From Chromatocurvus halotolerans (lineage in GTDB: Bacteria; Pseudomonadota; Gammaproteobacteria; Pseudomonadales; Halieaceae): DNA of 64,000 nucleotides. Made by a program: the position numbers and the translations under genes. The stretch spans positions 1 to 64,000 of the forward strand of contig NZ_SLWX01000016.1 in the NCBI RefSeq assembly GCF_004340525.1, written 5' to 3'. This document shows, in pieces, positions 10,094-18,127 of this stretch (position 1 is its first letter; every line of letters starts with the position of its first letter). The notes beneath the pieces were generated by a model, which saw only the letters and a list, made by a program, of their open reading frames with translations, ran no database searches and was not told the DNA's origin.

Positions 10094-10423
10094 ATGCAAC
10101 CCCCTTTCAAGACTACCCGCCGCTTCATTGCCGGTGCAGTGTGCCCGCGCTGCGCGGCCATGGACAGGATTGTCGTCGATCTTGACAGCGACCAGCGCGA
10201 ATGTGTCGCCTGCGGCTTCAGCGATGCCAGACCGGCGGGGCCGGCGCCGAGTGAGCCGGGAACCCGGGTCACGCGCGCGTCGGCCCGCCGCACGGAGACC
10301 GCAGCTGAGGCGGTCACGCTGATTGATCCCTCACCCCGTGAGGGGGGTGACGGATCGCGCGGCATCGGTGCCCGCGAGCCAGCGCCCGCGCCGGGAAAAG
10401 CGCCTGAAGACCCAGGCAAGTGA
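10094..10423 (+). CDS. YheV-like zinc-ribbon protein with C-terminal extension
   Basis: Small protein of 109 residues. The first 50 match the YheV family of putative metal-binding proteins: RRFIAGAVCPRCAAMD, then RECVACGFSD, giving two CxxC pairs for one zinc. Function of the family is unknown. Homologs are 65-85 residues; here the frame continues past the usual end (near AVTLIDP) with about 35 low-complexity residues rich in Gly, Pro, Ala and Glu that overlap the 3' end of the convergent MATE gene by 93 nt. The extension may be real or may mean a stop codon was lost. Confidence 0.75.
   Translation: MQPPFKTTRRFIAGAVCPRCAAMDRIVVDLDSDQRECVACGFSDARPAGPAPSEPGTRVTRASARRTETAAEAVTLIDPSPREGGDGSRGIGAREPAPAPGKAPEDPGK
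10328..10344. repeat. Hairpin over the MATE stop codon
   Basis: CCCTCAC/GTGAGGG, perfect 7-bp stem with a CCC loop, at the meeting point of the convergent zinc-ribbon and MATE genes. No T-run follows on either strand. Confidence 0.35.
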
Positions 10424-11695
10424 CACGCCGCGAGCGGCATTGAAAAGGGCGAACGCCAGCCAGAGCCCGTGATTGCCAAATTCACGGGTGAAGTACCAGA
10501 CAGGCAGGTATACCATTAGTGCACTGAACAGCATGGTCGTCATCAAGGGGCGAGTCTCGGCAGCACCGATAAACACGCCATCCAGCAGATAACTCGGCGC
10601 TGCCAGCAAGGGCAGCAGTATCAGCCAGACATGCACGTCGGCGAGAATCTGCCGGACCCCGTCGATATCGCTCAATAAGGGCAGCAGGACAGGCTGAGCC
10701 ATGGCAACCACCAGACTGATGATACCGGCACCGGCGGCACTCCACAGGGCGCAGCGCGATACGACGCGGTAGAAGCCCGCGAGGTCCCGCGCCCCCAGCC
10801 GGCTTCCCGCCATGCCTTCGGCGGCGTAGGCAACACCATCGAGGGCAAAGGCCGCGAACAGCAGGAACTGCAGCATCAACGCATTCGCGGCCACCACGTC
10901 CTGACCCAGTTTTTCGCCCATCGCGGTAAAGAACGCGAAACACGCGAGCAGGGACAGCGTGCGCACCAGAAGGTTGCGATTGCTGCGCCAGAGGGTGCCA
11001 TAGGCTCGCCGGTCGGTCATGCCGGCGCGCAGTTCGCGGATGCCCGGGAACTGCGGGGCCGCCCGATACACCGCAAACAGGCCCAGCAACAGTCCGCAGT
11101 ACTCGGCGCAGACCGTCGCCATGGCTGCGCCATCGCTGTTGAGGCCCATGCCGATGATGAACAGGGAATCCAGCAGAATGTTCACCGTATTGGTCAGGAG
11201 CAGGATCACCATCGGCCAGCGCGTGTTCTGGCAGCCGATGAACCAGCCGACAATGGCGTAGGTGATGAGTACCGCCGGGGCGCTCAGCAGCCGGATTCCC
11301 ATGTAGGCGCTGGCGTGCCCTGACAGTGACTCCGCGGGTTGCATGACCGCTAGCCCGAGCCGGATCCAGGCGGGCCCCAGCAGCATGACGACGAGGGCGA
11401 TGGCGAGTCCGAGTGCAGCAGAACGTGCCAGCACCAGAAATGCGAGGCTGTCATCGCCTGCGCCGCGGGCCCGGGCGACATGTCCGGTAGTACCCATCCG
11501 CAGAAAGCCGAAGCCCCAGTAAAGAAAAGAGAGAATCGCCCCGCCCAGTGCCACGGCAGCAAGATAGCGGGTGTCCTGCAGGTGGCCAAGCATCGCGGCA
11601 TCGACAAGGCCGAGAATGGGAATCGATATATTTGACAGGATGGCCGGCCAGGCAATCATCCATATGTTGCGGTCGAGGTTACGTATGGCATCCAT
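10331..11695 (-). CDS. MATE family efflux transporter (DinF subfamily)
   Basis: Inner-membrane multidrug/toxin exporter driven by Na+ or H+. The 454-residue protein has about 12 hydrophobic helices in two pseudo-symmetric halves. Its N-terminus (IWMIAWPAILSNISIPILGLVDAAMLGHL) and GFGFLRMGTTG segment are typical of DinF-type MATE proteins, as is FAFDGVAYAAEGM-like FALDGVAYAAEGM in the second half. Substrate cannot be read from sequence. A 7-bp hairpin (CCCTCAC/GTGAGGG, 10328-10344) spans its stop codon. It is convergent with the zinc-ribbon gene and divergent from the cox operon. Confidence 0.92.
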   Translation of the reverse strand: MDAIRNLDRNIWMIAWPAILSNISIPILGLVDAAMLGHLQDTRYLAAVALGGAILSFLYWGFGFLRMGTTGHVARARGAGDDSLAFLVLARSAALGLAIALVVMLLGPAWIRLGLAVMQPAESLSGHASAYMGIRLLSAPAVLITYAIVGWFIGCQNTRWPMVILLLTNTVNILLDSLFIIGMGLNSDGAAMATVCAEYCGLLLGLFAVYRAAPQFPGIRELRAGMTDRRAYGTLWRSNRNLLVRTLSLLACFAFFTAMGEKLGQDVVAANALMLQFLLFAAFALDGVAYAAEGMAGSRLGARDLAGFYRVVSRCALWSAAGAGIISLVVAMAQPVLLPLLSDIDGVRQILADVHVWLILLPLLAAPSYLLDGVFIGAAETRPLMTTMLFSALMVYLPVWYFTREFGNHGLWLAFALFNAARGVSLAWVFRRFSRRGRWLAGTDAARSVTPLTG

Positions 11696-11765
11696 ATGTA
11701 GGCATTTGCCGCATTTCCGGCTGTCTGTGAGAGCAGATGAAACTCTGCGATATCAGGGTCTTAGA

Positions 11766-11793
11766 TTGTTTTGCAGTGCGGATTCGTTATAAT
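11766..11793 (+). promoter_or_regulatory. Predicted sigma70 promoter of the cox operon
   Basis: TTGTTT (11766-11771), 16-nt spacer, TATAAT (11788-11793). Transcription from about 11800 would give a roughly 180-nt leader before coxB. That leader holds a hairpin TCCGCG/CGCGGA (11807-11827) and a distant 7-bp pairing GATGGTG (11851-11857) with CACCATC (11927-11933), so it may be structured. No gene was seen in 11696-11978. Confidence 0.55.
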
Positions 11794-11978
11794 CCGCTCC
11801 GCTTTTTCCGCGTCAGATTCCCGCGGAGGCAGCGCACGTGACAACCTGCTGATGGTGCCAGGATAAAGTAGGCCCACCCTGATCCAACACGCCCAAGTCC
11901 ATACGTTGCGTAACGGCTATCAGGATCACCATCGGGGCGGTTTCGACCCTACAAAGTGACGGATTGGAGACGCGGTAA

Positions 11979-13133
11979 ATGTCTTTGCAAACGAAACGGC
12001 TGATGAGAGCTGCACCTGGCTTCGCTGCCCTGGTGATGGCAATGTCCGGGCGGCTGGCGCTGGCGGCTGACGACAAGATGAATCAGCTCAACATGCCGGT
12101 GGGTGTGACGGACGTGGGCAAGTCCATCTACGATCTGCACATGATCATCCTCTGGATCTGCGTCGTGATTGGCGCACTGGTCTTCGGCGTGATGTTCTAC
12201 TCCATTATTTACCATCGCAAGTCGCGCGGTGCGAAAGCCGCCTCCTTCCATGAGAGCACCAAGGTCGAAATTGCCTGGACCGTGGTGCCTTTCGTCATTC
12301 TTATCGGCATGGCGGTCCCTGCGACATCCACCCTGATTGATATCTACGATTTCGACGACGCCGAAATGGACATTCTCATTACCGGCTATCAGTGGAAGTG
12401 GAAGTACGAATATCTCAATGAAGACGGTGAGAATGTCAGCTTTTTCAGCAATATGAGCACGCCGCAGAGCGAGATTTACAACACTCAGACCAAGAACAGC
12501 AACTACCTGCTGGAAGTGGACGAGCCGGTCGTGATTCCGGTCGGCACCAAGGTGCGTTTCCTGGTTACCGCCAATGACGTCATTCACTCGTGGTGGGTGC
12601 CGGAACTGGCGGTCAAGAAAGATGCGATTCCCGGCTTCATCAACGAGACCTGGGCCATGGCCAACGAAATCGGCACCTACCGCGGCCAGTGCGCGGAGCT
12701 CTGTGGCAAGGATCACGGCTTCATGCCGGTCGTCGTCGAGGTGGTCAGCAAGGAAGACTACGCCAGCTGGATGTCGGAAAAGCAGGCGGAGGCCGAAGAG
12801 ATCAAGTCCCTGATGGCACAGAATTTCAGCATGGATGAACTGATGAGCCGCGGCAAGGCGGTATACCAGCGCGCCTGCCAGGCCTGTCACGGCGCCAGCG
12901 GCGAAGGTGGCGTGGGCACGGCCATTGCGGGTAGCGACGTGGCGACGGGCGAAATCGCCGGTCACCTCAACATCGGCATCAACGGCGTGCCGGGTTCGGC
13001 GATGCAGGCCTTCGGCGGTCAGTTGAACGACGTCGAGATGGCGGCGGTCATCACCTACCAGCGCAACGCATTCGGTAACAACATGGGCGACATGGTGCAG
13101 CCCATTGACGTCTTCAATCACAAGAAAGGCTGA
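11979..13133 (+). CDS. coxB: Cytochrome c oxidase subunit II with fused cytochrome c domain
   Basis: Electron-entry subunit of an aa3/caa3-type terminal oxidase. The 384-residue protein has a signal sequence, two membrane helices (about 50-75 and 95-118) and a cupredoxin domain with a complete CuA site: His in DVIHSWWVP and CAELCGKDHGFM carrying both Cys, Glu, His and Met. The C-terminus has a class I cytochrome c domain with heme motif CQACH near residue 305 and a candidate Met ligand in GSAMQAFGG. This fused architecture is known from Pseudomonas-type oxidases. A TTGGAGA lies about ten bases before the ATG. First gene of coxB-coxA-ctaG-coxC. Confidence 0.97.
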   Translation: MSLQTKRLMRAAPGFAALVMAMSGRLALAADDKMNQLNMPVGVTDVGKSIYDLHMIILWICVVIGALVFGVMFYSIIYHRKSRGAKAASFHESTKVEIAWTVVPFVILIGMAVPATSTLIDIYDFDDAEMDILITGYQWKWKYEYLNEDGENVSFFSNMSTPQSEIYNTQTKNSNYLLEVDEPVVIPVGTKVRFLVTANDVIHSWWVPELAVKKDAIPGFINETWAMANEIGTYRGQCAELCGKDHGFMPVVVEVVSKEDYASWMSEKQAEAEEIKSLMAQNFSMDELMSRGKAVYQRACQACHGASGEGGVGTAIAGSDVATGEIAGHLNIGINGVPGSAMQAFGGQLNDVEMAAVITYQRNAFGNNMGDMVQPIDVFNHKKG

Positions 13134-13146
13134 GGGGGAGTTTACG

Positions 13147-14727
13147 ATGGGAGATCACGCTCACGGTCCGGCCAAGGGCCTTTCGCGGTGGCTTTTCACC
13201 ACCAACCACAAAGACATCGGAACCATGTACCTGTGGTTCTCTTTCGCGATGTTCATTCTTGGCGGCAGCTTCGCCATGATTATCCGTGCCGAGCTGTTCC
13301 AGCCTGGCATGCAGCTGGTCGAGCCCGGCTTCTTCAACCAGATGACCACCCTGCACGGCCTGGTCATGGTGTTCGGCGCAATTATGCCGTCATTCGTCGG
13401 CCTGGCTAACTGGATGATCCCGATGATGATCGGCGCGCCGGACATGGCCCTGCCGCGCATGAACAACTGGAGCTTCTGGATACTGCCGCCGGCATTCCTG
13501 ATGCTCGCCTCCACCCTCTTCATGGAGGGGGGCGCGCCGGGCTTCGGCTGGACCTTCTACGCGCCGCTTTCAACCACCTACGCGCCGCCGTCGGTGACCT
13601 TCTTCATCTTCGCGATCCACATTCTCGGCCTGTCATCCATCATGGGCTCCATCAACATCATTGCCACGGTAATGAACATGCGCGCCCCCGGCATGAGCTA
13701 CATGAAGATGCCGCTGTTCGTCTGGACCTGGCTGATCACGGCCTTCCTGCTGGTGGCAGTGATGCCCGTGCTTGCGGGTGCGGTGACCATGATGCTTATG
13801 GATATCCACTTCGGCACGAGCTTCTTCTCGGCTGCCGGTGGCGGTGACCCGGTGCTGTTCCAGCATATCTTCTGGTTCTTCGGGCACCCCGAGGTCTACA
13901 TAATCATCCTGCCGGCCTTCGGCGTGGTCTCCCAGATCATCCCCGCGTTTTCACGCAAGCCGCTGTTTGGCTACGATTCCATGGTCTACGCGACCGCAGC
14001 GATCGCCTTCCTGTCGTTCATCGTCTGGGCCCATCACATGTATACCGTGGGCATGCCGATCGCGGGCGAGCTGTTCTTTATGTACGCAACCATGCTGATC
14101 GCTGTTCCCACCGGCGTGAAGGTGTTCAACTGGGTCACCACCATGTGGCGCGGGTCATTGTCCTTCGAAACGCCCATGCTGTTCTGCGTTGGCTTTCTTA
14201 TCCTGTTCACCATTGGTGGATTCACGGGCCTGATGCTGTCTATCGCCCCGGCGGACTTCCAGTACCACGACAGCTACTTCGTGGTAGCCCACTTTCACTA
14301 CGTGATGGTTGCCGGTGCGGTGTTCAGCATGAGCGCGGCGGTCTACTACTGGCTGCCGAAGTGGTGCGGCCGCATGTACAACGAGACCATGGGCAAGACC
14401 CACTTCTGGATCTCGTTTATCGGCTTCAACATCACGTTCTTCCCGCAGCACTTCGTGGGTCTGGCGGGCATGCCGCGCCGCATTCCCGACTACGCTCTGC
14501 AGTTCGCCGACTTCAACATGATGTCCAGCATCGGTGCGTTCATTTATGGCGCGTCCCAGATCCTGTTCCTCTACAATGTTGTCGCGACCATCGTCTCCGG
14601 CAAGCCGGTCAGCGATGACAAGGTCTGGGACGGTGCCGAGGGACTCGAGTGGACGGTGCCGACACCTGCGCCTTACCACACCTTTGAAGTGCCGCCGAAG
14701 ATCGATCCGGCCCACGCACATACCTGA
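13147..14727 (+). CDS. coxA: Cytochrome c oxidase subunit I
   Basis: Catalytic heme-copper oxidase subunit holding heme a and the heme a3-CuB centre. The 526-residue, 12-helix protein has TTLHGLVMVFG with the low-spin heme His, WFFGHPEVYI with the His-Tyr crosslink pair, the CuB histidines in WAHHMYTVG and the heme ligands in DSYFVVAHFHYVM. The E of GHPEVY is present, so it is an A-family oxidase with a D-channel. The ATG at 13147, behind GAGGGGGAG, gives MGDHAHGPAKGLSRW, the common N-terminus; the frame opens at 13105 inside coxB but no start there is credible. 13 nt after coxB. Confidence 0.98.
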   Translation: MGDHAHGPAKGLSRWLFTTNHKDIGTMYLWFSFAMFILGGSFAMIIRAELFQPGMQLVEPGFFNQMTTLHGLVMVFGAIMPSFVGLANWMIPMMIGAPDMALPRMNNWSFWILPPAFLMLASTLFMEGGAPGFGWTFYAPLSTTYAPPSVTFFIFAIHILGLSSIMGSINIIATVMNMRAPGMSYMKMPLFVWTWLITAFLLVAVMPVLAGAVTMMLMDIHFGTSFFSAAGGGDPVLFQHIFWFFGHPEVYIIILPAFGVVSQIIPAFSRKPLFGYDSMVYATAAIAFLSFIVWAHHMYTVGMPIAGELFFMYATMLIAVPTGVKVFNWVTTMWRGSLSFETPMLFCVGFLILFTIGGFTGLMLSIAPADFQYHDSYFVVAHFHYVMVAGAVFSMSAAVYYWLPKWCGRMYNETMGKTHFWISFIGFNITFFPQHFVGLAGMPRRIPDYALQFADFNMMSSIGAFIYGASQILFLYNVVATIVSGKPVSDDKVWDGAEGLEWTVPTPAPYHTFEVPPKIDPAHAHT

Positions 14728-14738
14728 GGTCAGACGCC

Positions 14739-15299
14739 ATGTTCCGTGTCAGCCGTAACCCCGCCATCGATACGACAGCCAAGCTGGTTGTCGTTGCGGT
14801 GGCCATGTTCGCCTTTGTGTTCGTGATCATGGTGCCACTGTACAATGTGCTTTGCGACGCCCTTGGCATCAACGGCAAGACCAGCGGACAGGCCTACACG
14901 GCGGTGCAGGCCGGGGTTGACGAGTCACGGGAGATCACGATTCAGTTCGTGGCAACGAACAATGAAGGCATGCCCTGGGAGTTCGGCCCCGAAGACCGCA
15001 TCATGAAGGTTCACCCCGGCGCCTCCAACACCACCATTTTCCACGCCCGGAACCCGTTGCCGAAGGCAATGGTTGCCCAGGCGATACCCAGCGTATCGCC
15101 ATCCCGGGCGGCGGAATATTTCCACAAGACAGAGTGTTTCTGCTTCAACCAGCAGCCACTCGACGGCGAGACCTCCGCGGAGATGCCGCTGCAGTTCATC
15201 ATCGATCGTGATCTGCCCAGGGACATCCGCACAATCACGCTTTCCTATACCTTGTTTGACGTGACTGCGATGGCTGGCGATGCCGTCGCAGCACGCTAG
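14739..15299 (+). CDS. ctaG: Cytochrome c oxidase assembly protein CtaG (Cox11)
   Basis: Membrane-anchored copper chaperone that delivers Cu to the CuB site of subunit I. The 186-residue protein has one N-terminal membrane helix (about 17-37) and a periplasmic immunoglobulin-like domain with the family copper motif CFCF in ECFCFNQQPL. It lies 11 nt after coxA and 51 nt before coxC, the standard alpha/gammaproteobacterial order coxB-coxA-ctaG-coxC. TGAGGT just upstream serves as ribosome binding site. Confidence 0.96.
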   Translation: MFRVSRNPAIDTTAKLVVVAVAMFAFVFVIMVPLYNVLCDALGINGKTSGQAYTAVQAGVDESREITIQFVATNNEGMPWEFGPEDRIMKVHPGASNTTIFHARNPLPKAMVAQAIPSVSPSRAAEYFHKTECFCFNQQPLDGETSAEMPLQFIIDRDLPRDIRTITLSYTLFDVTAMAGDAVAAR

Positions 15300-15350
15300 G
15301 CGACTGACGGGGCCGGCTCGGCCTGCTTGCGCTTTTTACGGAGAACAACG

Positions 15351-16322
15351 ATGACAGCTCAATCCTCGCCCGGCCACGAACCCTATTACGTTCCTGAGCA
15401 AAGCAAGATGGCGGTCTTTGCCACCATCGGTCTTGTCCTCAGCGTATTCGGCGCCGCCACGGGCATCAACGATCTGACGTTCGGCGAACCGGATCAGCCC
15501 GCGTCCTGGACAGTCATGAATATCGGCCTGCTCGTCTTCATCGCGACGCTGTTTATCTGGTTCCGCATGGCGATCCGGGAAAACATTGCCGGCATGAACA
15601 GCGCTCAGCTGAAAAAATCCTACGTGCTGGGCATGTTCTGGTTCATCTTTTCGGAGTTCATGTTCTTCGTGGCGTTCTTCGGCGCCCTGTTCTACGTGCG
15701 CAACCTCGCAGGCCCGTGGCTCGGCGGTGAGGGTGACGGGGGGCGCATGAATGGGCTGCTCTGGGAGGGCTTCCAGTTCTCCTGGCCGATGACACAGACG
15801 CCCCAGGAAGCGGTCGGTGGCGCCGGGAGCCAGGTGATAGCCAATAACGGCTCCTTTACCAGCGCCAGGACCAGTATGGCATTCGCTGAGGCCTCAGCCT
15901 GGTACGCCTGGCTGCCGCTGTGGAACACCATCATCCTGCTGTCATCCAGCGTCACGGTGCACATCGCCCATATGGGCATCCTGGATGGCGATCGCCGGAA
16001 ATTCCACAAGTGGCTCGGGCTGACGGTCCTGCTGGGCGTCATCTTCCTGTCCCTGCAGATTGCCGAGTATTACGAGGCCTACGCACACTTCGGTCTGACG
16101 CTGAACTCGGGCATCTACGGCTCGACGTTCTTCATGCTTACCGGTTTCCACGGTTTTCACGTACTGATGGGCACCACGATGCTGGGGATTCAACTGCTGC
16201 GGTCCATGCGCGGTGGCCACTTCACGTCGGATGACCATTTCGGTTTCGAGGCGTCGAGCTGGTACTGGCACTTTGTTGACGTGGTCTGGGTCTTCCTCTT
16301 CCTGTTTGTCTATATTCTCTGA
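15351..16322 (+). CDS. coxC: Cytochrome c oxidase subunit III
   Basis: Non-catalytic core subunit with seven predicted membrane helices, 323 residues. Diagnostic segments are WFIFSEFMFFVAFFGALFY, LWNTIILLSSSVTVHIAH, LQIAEYYEAYAHFGLTLNSG and FHGFHVLMGT, ending WYWHFVDVVWVFLFLFVYIL-like. The ATG at 15351 follows ACGGAGAAC; the upstream start at 15327 is unsupported. Compared with the mitochondrial form there is a longer loop after helix III or so (about residues 125-180, Gly/Ser rich), as in Pseudomonas CoxC. Convergent with the small DUF2909-type gene; the two stop codons lie inside one 12-nt palindrome. Confidence 0.97.
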   Translation: MTAQSSPGHEPYYVPEQSKMAVFATIGLVLSVFGAATGINDLTFGEPDQPASWTVMNIGLLVFIATLFIWFRMAIRENIAGMNSAQLKKSYVLGMFWFIFSEFMFFVAFFGALFYVRNLAGPWLGGEGDGGRMNGLLWEGFQFSWPMTQTPQEAVGGAGSQVIANNGSFTSARTSMAFAEASAWYAWLPLWNTIILLSSSVTVHIAHMGILDGDRRKFHKWLGLTVLLGVIFLSLQIAEYYEAYAHFGLTLNSGIYGSTFFMLTGFHGFHVLMGTTMLGIQLLRSMRGGHFTSDDHFGFEASSWYWHFVDVVWVFLFLFVYIL

Positions 16323-16326
16323 CGCG

Positions 16327-16572
16327 TCAGCTCTCCAGGGATGTCTGGCCAACTGGCCCGGCATCCCAGGGGTTGCGATGGCCGAGCTGGCCTGACGCCA
16401 CGCCGTATACAATCAGCAGCGCCAGGCCCAGCGCCAGGCCCAGGCGCACGCCCAGTGAGTGGAAGGTGCGACGACTGTTCTTGTCTCCCTGGTCTTTCAT
16501 CAGGAAGTAAAAACCGCTGCCGAGGCTGGCAACGAGGCAGACCATGAGTATGACAATCAGGATTTTCAGCAA
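16327..16572 (-). CDS. Small twin-transmembrane protein (DUF2909-like)
   Basis: An 81-residue protein with two hydrophobic helices joined by a short basic loop (LKILIVILMVCLVASLGSG, then GLALGLALLIVYGVASG). It matches the DUF2909 family of small membrane proteins that sit beside cytochrome oxidase and Surf1 genes. Function is unknown. The best start is TTG at 16572: GGGGGGAG lies five bases upstream and the TTG-CTG-AAA-ATC context gives the family N-terminus (LKILI); the in-frame ATG at 16626 adds 18 unrelated residues. It runs opposite to its neighbours. Confidence 0.8.
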   Translation of the reverse strand: MLKILIVILMVCLVASLGSGFYFLMKDQGDKNSRRTFHSLGVRLGLALGLALLIVYGVASGQLGHRNPWDAGPVGQTSLES

Positions 16573-16674
16573 AGCGGACTCCCCCCGGTGTGTTTGCGTC
16601 GAGTATAGCGCAGTTGCCTTGCACAACCCGCGGGGAAGCCGACGCCCTGTCGATCACCTCCGTCTGTTGCGGAT

Positions 16675-17430
16675 ATGAGGCTGACCTTCGATCTCGAGTG
16701 GCGCATGACGGCGCTCACCCTGCTGTTGCTGCCGCTGCTGGTCAGTCTGGGGCTCTGGCAGCTGGATCGCGAGGCGGAAAAACGTGACCTGGCGGCGCGC
16801 TTTGCGGAACGACAGGCAAGACCCGCGACGGACCTTGCCGGCCTCGACCCGGACCGTGATGATCTCGCTTACCTGCCGGTCGAGTTGCGCGGGCAGTTCG
16901 TGCCTGGACAGTACCTGCTGCAGGACAACCGCATACAGCGTGGCCAGTTCGGTTACGAGATTATCGGACTGTTCCGCCTGGCCGGTGGCGCAGGCTATGC
17001 GCTGGTCAACCGGGGATGGATCGCCGGTGACGCTGCCAGGCGGACGCTGCCGGAGGTTACGCAGCCCCCGGGGGTTGTTGACCTGCGCGGCCAGGTCTAC
17101 ATTCCCCCGGACCCACCTTACCTGCTGGCGGAGCAGGCAGTGCCCGCGGACAACTGGCCGAGCGTCATACAGGCGCTGGAGACGGGGCCGCTGGTACCGG
17201 CGCTGGAGCGTCGACTGGATGCCCCCGTGTTTCCGCACGCGGTGAGACTGGACGCCAATCAGCCCGGCGCGCTGTCGATTGACTGGCAGGTGGTGAATCT
17301 CAGTCCCCAGACCCATCGTGGCTACGCCGTGCAGTGGTTCACCATGGCCGCTGTGCTACTGTTATTTTTTGTGTTCCGCAGCAGTAACCTGTGGGACGTG
17401 CTGCGTCATCGAGCGCGACGGGAGAGTTGA
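16675..17430 (+). CDS. Surf1 family oxidase biogenesis protein
   Basis: Inner-membrane factor for heme a insertion into subunit I (Surf1/Shy1 family). The 251-residue protein has the expected hairpin topology: an N-terminal helix (TALTLLLLPLLVSLGLWQLD, about 9-30), a periplasmic domain and a C-terminal helix (WFTMAAVLLLFFVF). Family marks are LGLWQLDR, VNRGWIAGD, and YAVQWFTMAAVLL. Just downstream lie a SCO-like gene, ctaB and sco, so this is the assembly arm of the oxidase cluster. Confidence 0.92.
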   Translation: MRLTFDLEWRMTALTLLLLPLLVSLGLWQLDREAEKRDLAARFAERQARPATDLAGLDPDRDDLAYLPVELRGQFVPGQYLLQDNRIQRGQFGYEIIGLFRLAGGAGYALVNRGWIAGDAARRTLPEVTQPPGVVDLRGQVYIPPDPPYLLAEQAVPADNWPSVIQALETGPLVPALERRLDAPVFPHAVRLDANQPGALSIDWQVVNLSPQTHRGYAVQWFTMAAVLLLFFVFRSSNLWDVLRHRARRES

Positions 17431-17431
17431 A

Positions 17432-18127
17432 GTGACAAGGTCGACGCCAGACAGAGCCAGCAATGCCGAAGCGGTGACCGGCGGTGCGCGCAATGGACGC
17501 CTCATCCTGCTGCTGATCGCCGGTATTCCGGTGACCATGATCCTCGCCGCCAGCTGGCTGTGGTACTTCGTGGTCAAAGGCGATCTCGATGTGGTGGGCG
17601 CACTCGGCACTGCCAACCAGGGCGAACTGGTGCAGCCGCCGCGGGATCTCGCTGCCGTAGACGCAGCGGACGCCCTGGGTGCGACGCTGGCTTTTCCCGT
17701 GAGTAATCCCAAGTGGACCTTCCTCGTGCCCCAGGCCGGGGCGACTTGCGCAGAGTCCTGCGAGGAGCGGCTGTACCTGACCCGGCAGATTCACATCGCC
17801 ATGGGCAAGGAAATGAATCGCATTCGTCGTGTCTTCATTGCCGATGCGGCGATGCCAGAGATACGCCTGACCGTGCCGGCACTGAGCGACGACAAACCTG
17901 TGCCAGAGGGCTTCGAAACCTACCTGCGCGCGGAGCACCCGGGACTTGCCGCGGTAACCACTACCCCTGCCGCGATGCAGACGCTGTTCCCCGAGCTCGC
18001 GCAGGAACCCGGAACCTGGTATCTGGTGGACCCCGCCGGCTGGATCATGATGTCCTATTCACCGGACATCTCTTACAAGAACGTCATCTCCGACCTCAAG
18101 TTTCTGCTGAAGAACTCCAATGGGTGA
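17432..18127 (+). CDS. SCO-like membrane-anchored protein of oxidase cluster (CxxxC)
   Basis: A 231-residue protein with one membrane helix ([25 protein letters not shown], near residues 22-46) and a periplasmic domain. The domain holds CAESC, a CxxxC pair spaced as in SCO copper chaperones, followed by [21 protein letters not shown] and a C-terminal [14 protein letters not shown] that resembles the end of the SCO/thioredoxin fold. The His that completes the copper site in SCO proteins is not seen at the equivalent place. It corresponds to the uncharacterised gene found between surf1 and ctaA in Pseudomonas (PA0111-like). The GTG at 17432, one base after the surf1 stop and behind GGGAGAG, is the likely start; the last 8 nt overlap ctaB. 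Confidence 0.8.
   Translation: MTRSTPDRASNAEAVTGGARNGRLILLLIAGIPVTMILAASWLWYFVVKGDLDVVGALGTANQGELVQPPRDLAAVDAADALGATLAFPVSNPKWTFLVPQAGATCAESCEERLYLTRQIHIAMGKEMNRIRRVFIADAAMPEIRLTVPALSDDKPVPEGFETYLRAEHPGLAAVTTTPAAMQTLFPELAQEPGTWYLVDPAGWIMMSYSPDISYKNVISDLKFLLKNSNG

Noticed and set aside
16319-16330. Palindrome CTGACGCGTCAG over the coxC and DUF2909-like stops
   Set aside because: It arises because two convergent TGA codons lie a few bases apart; no T-run or wider stem.
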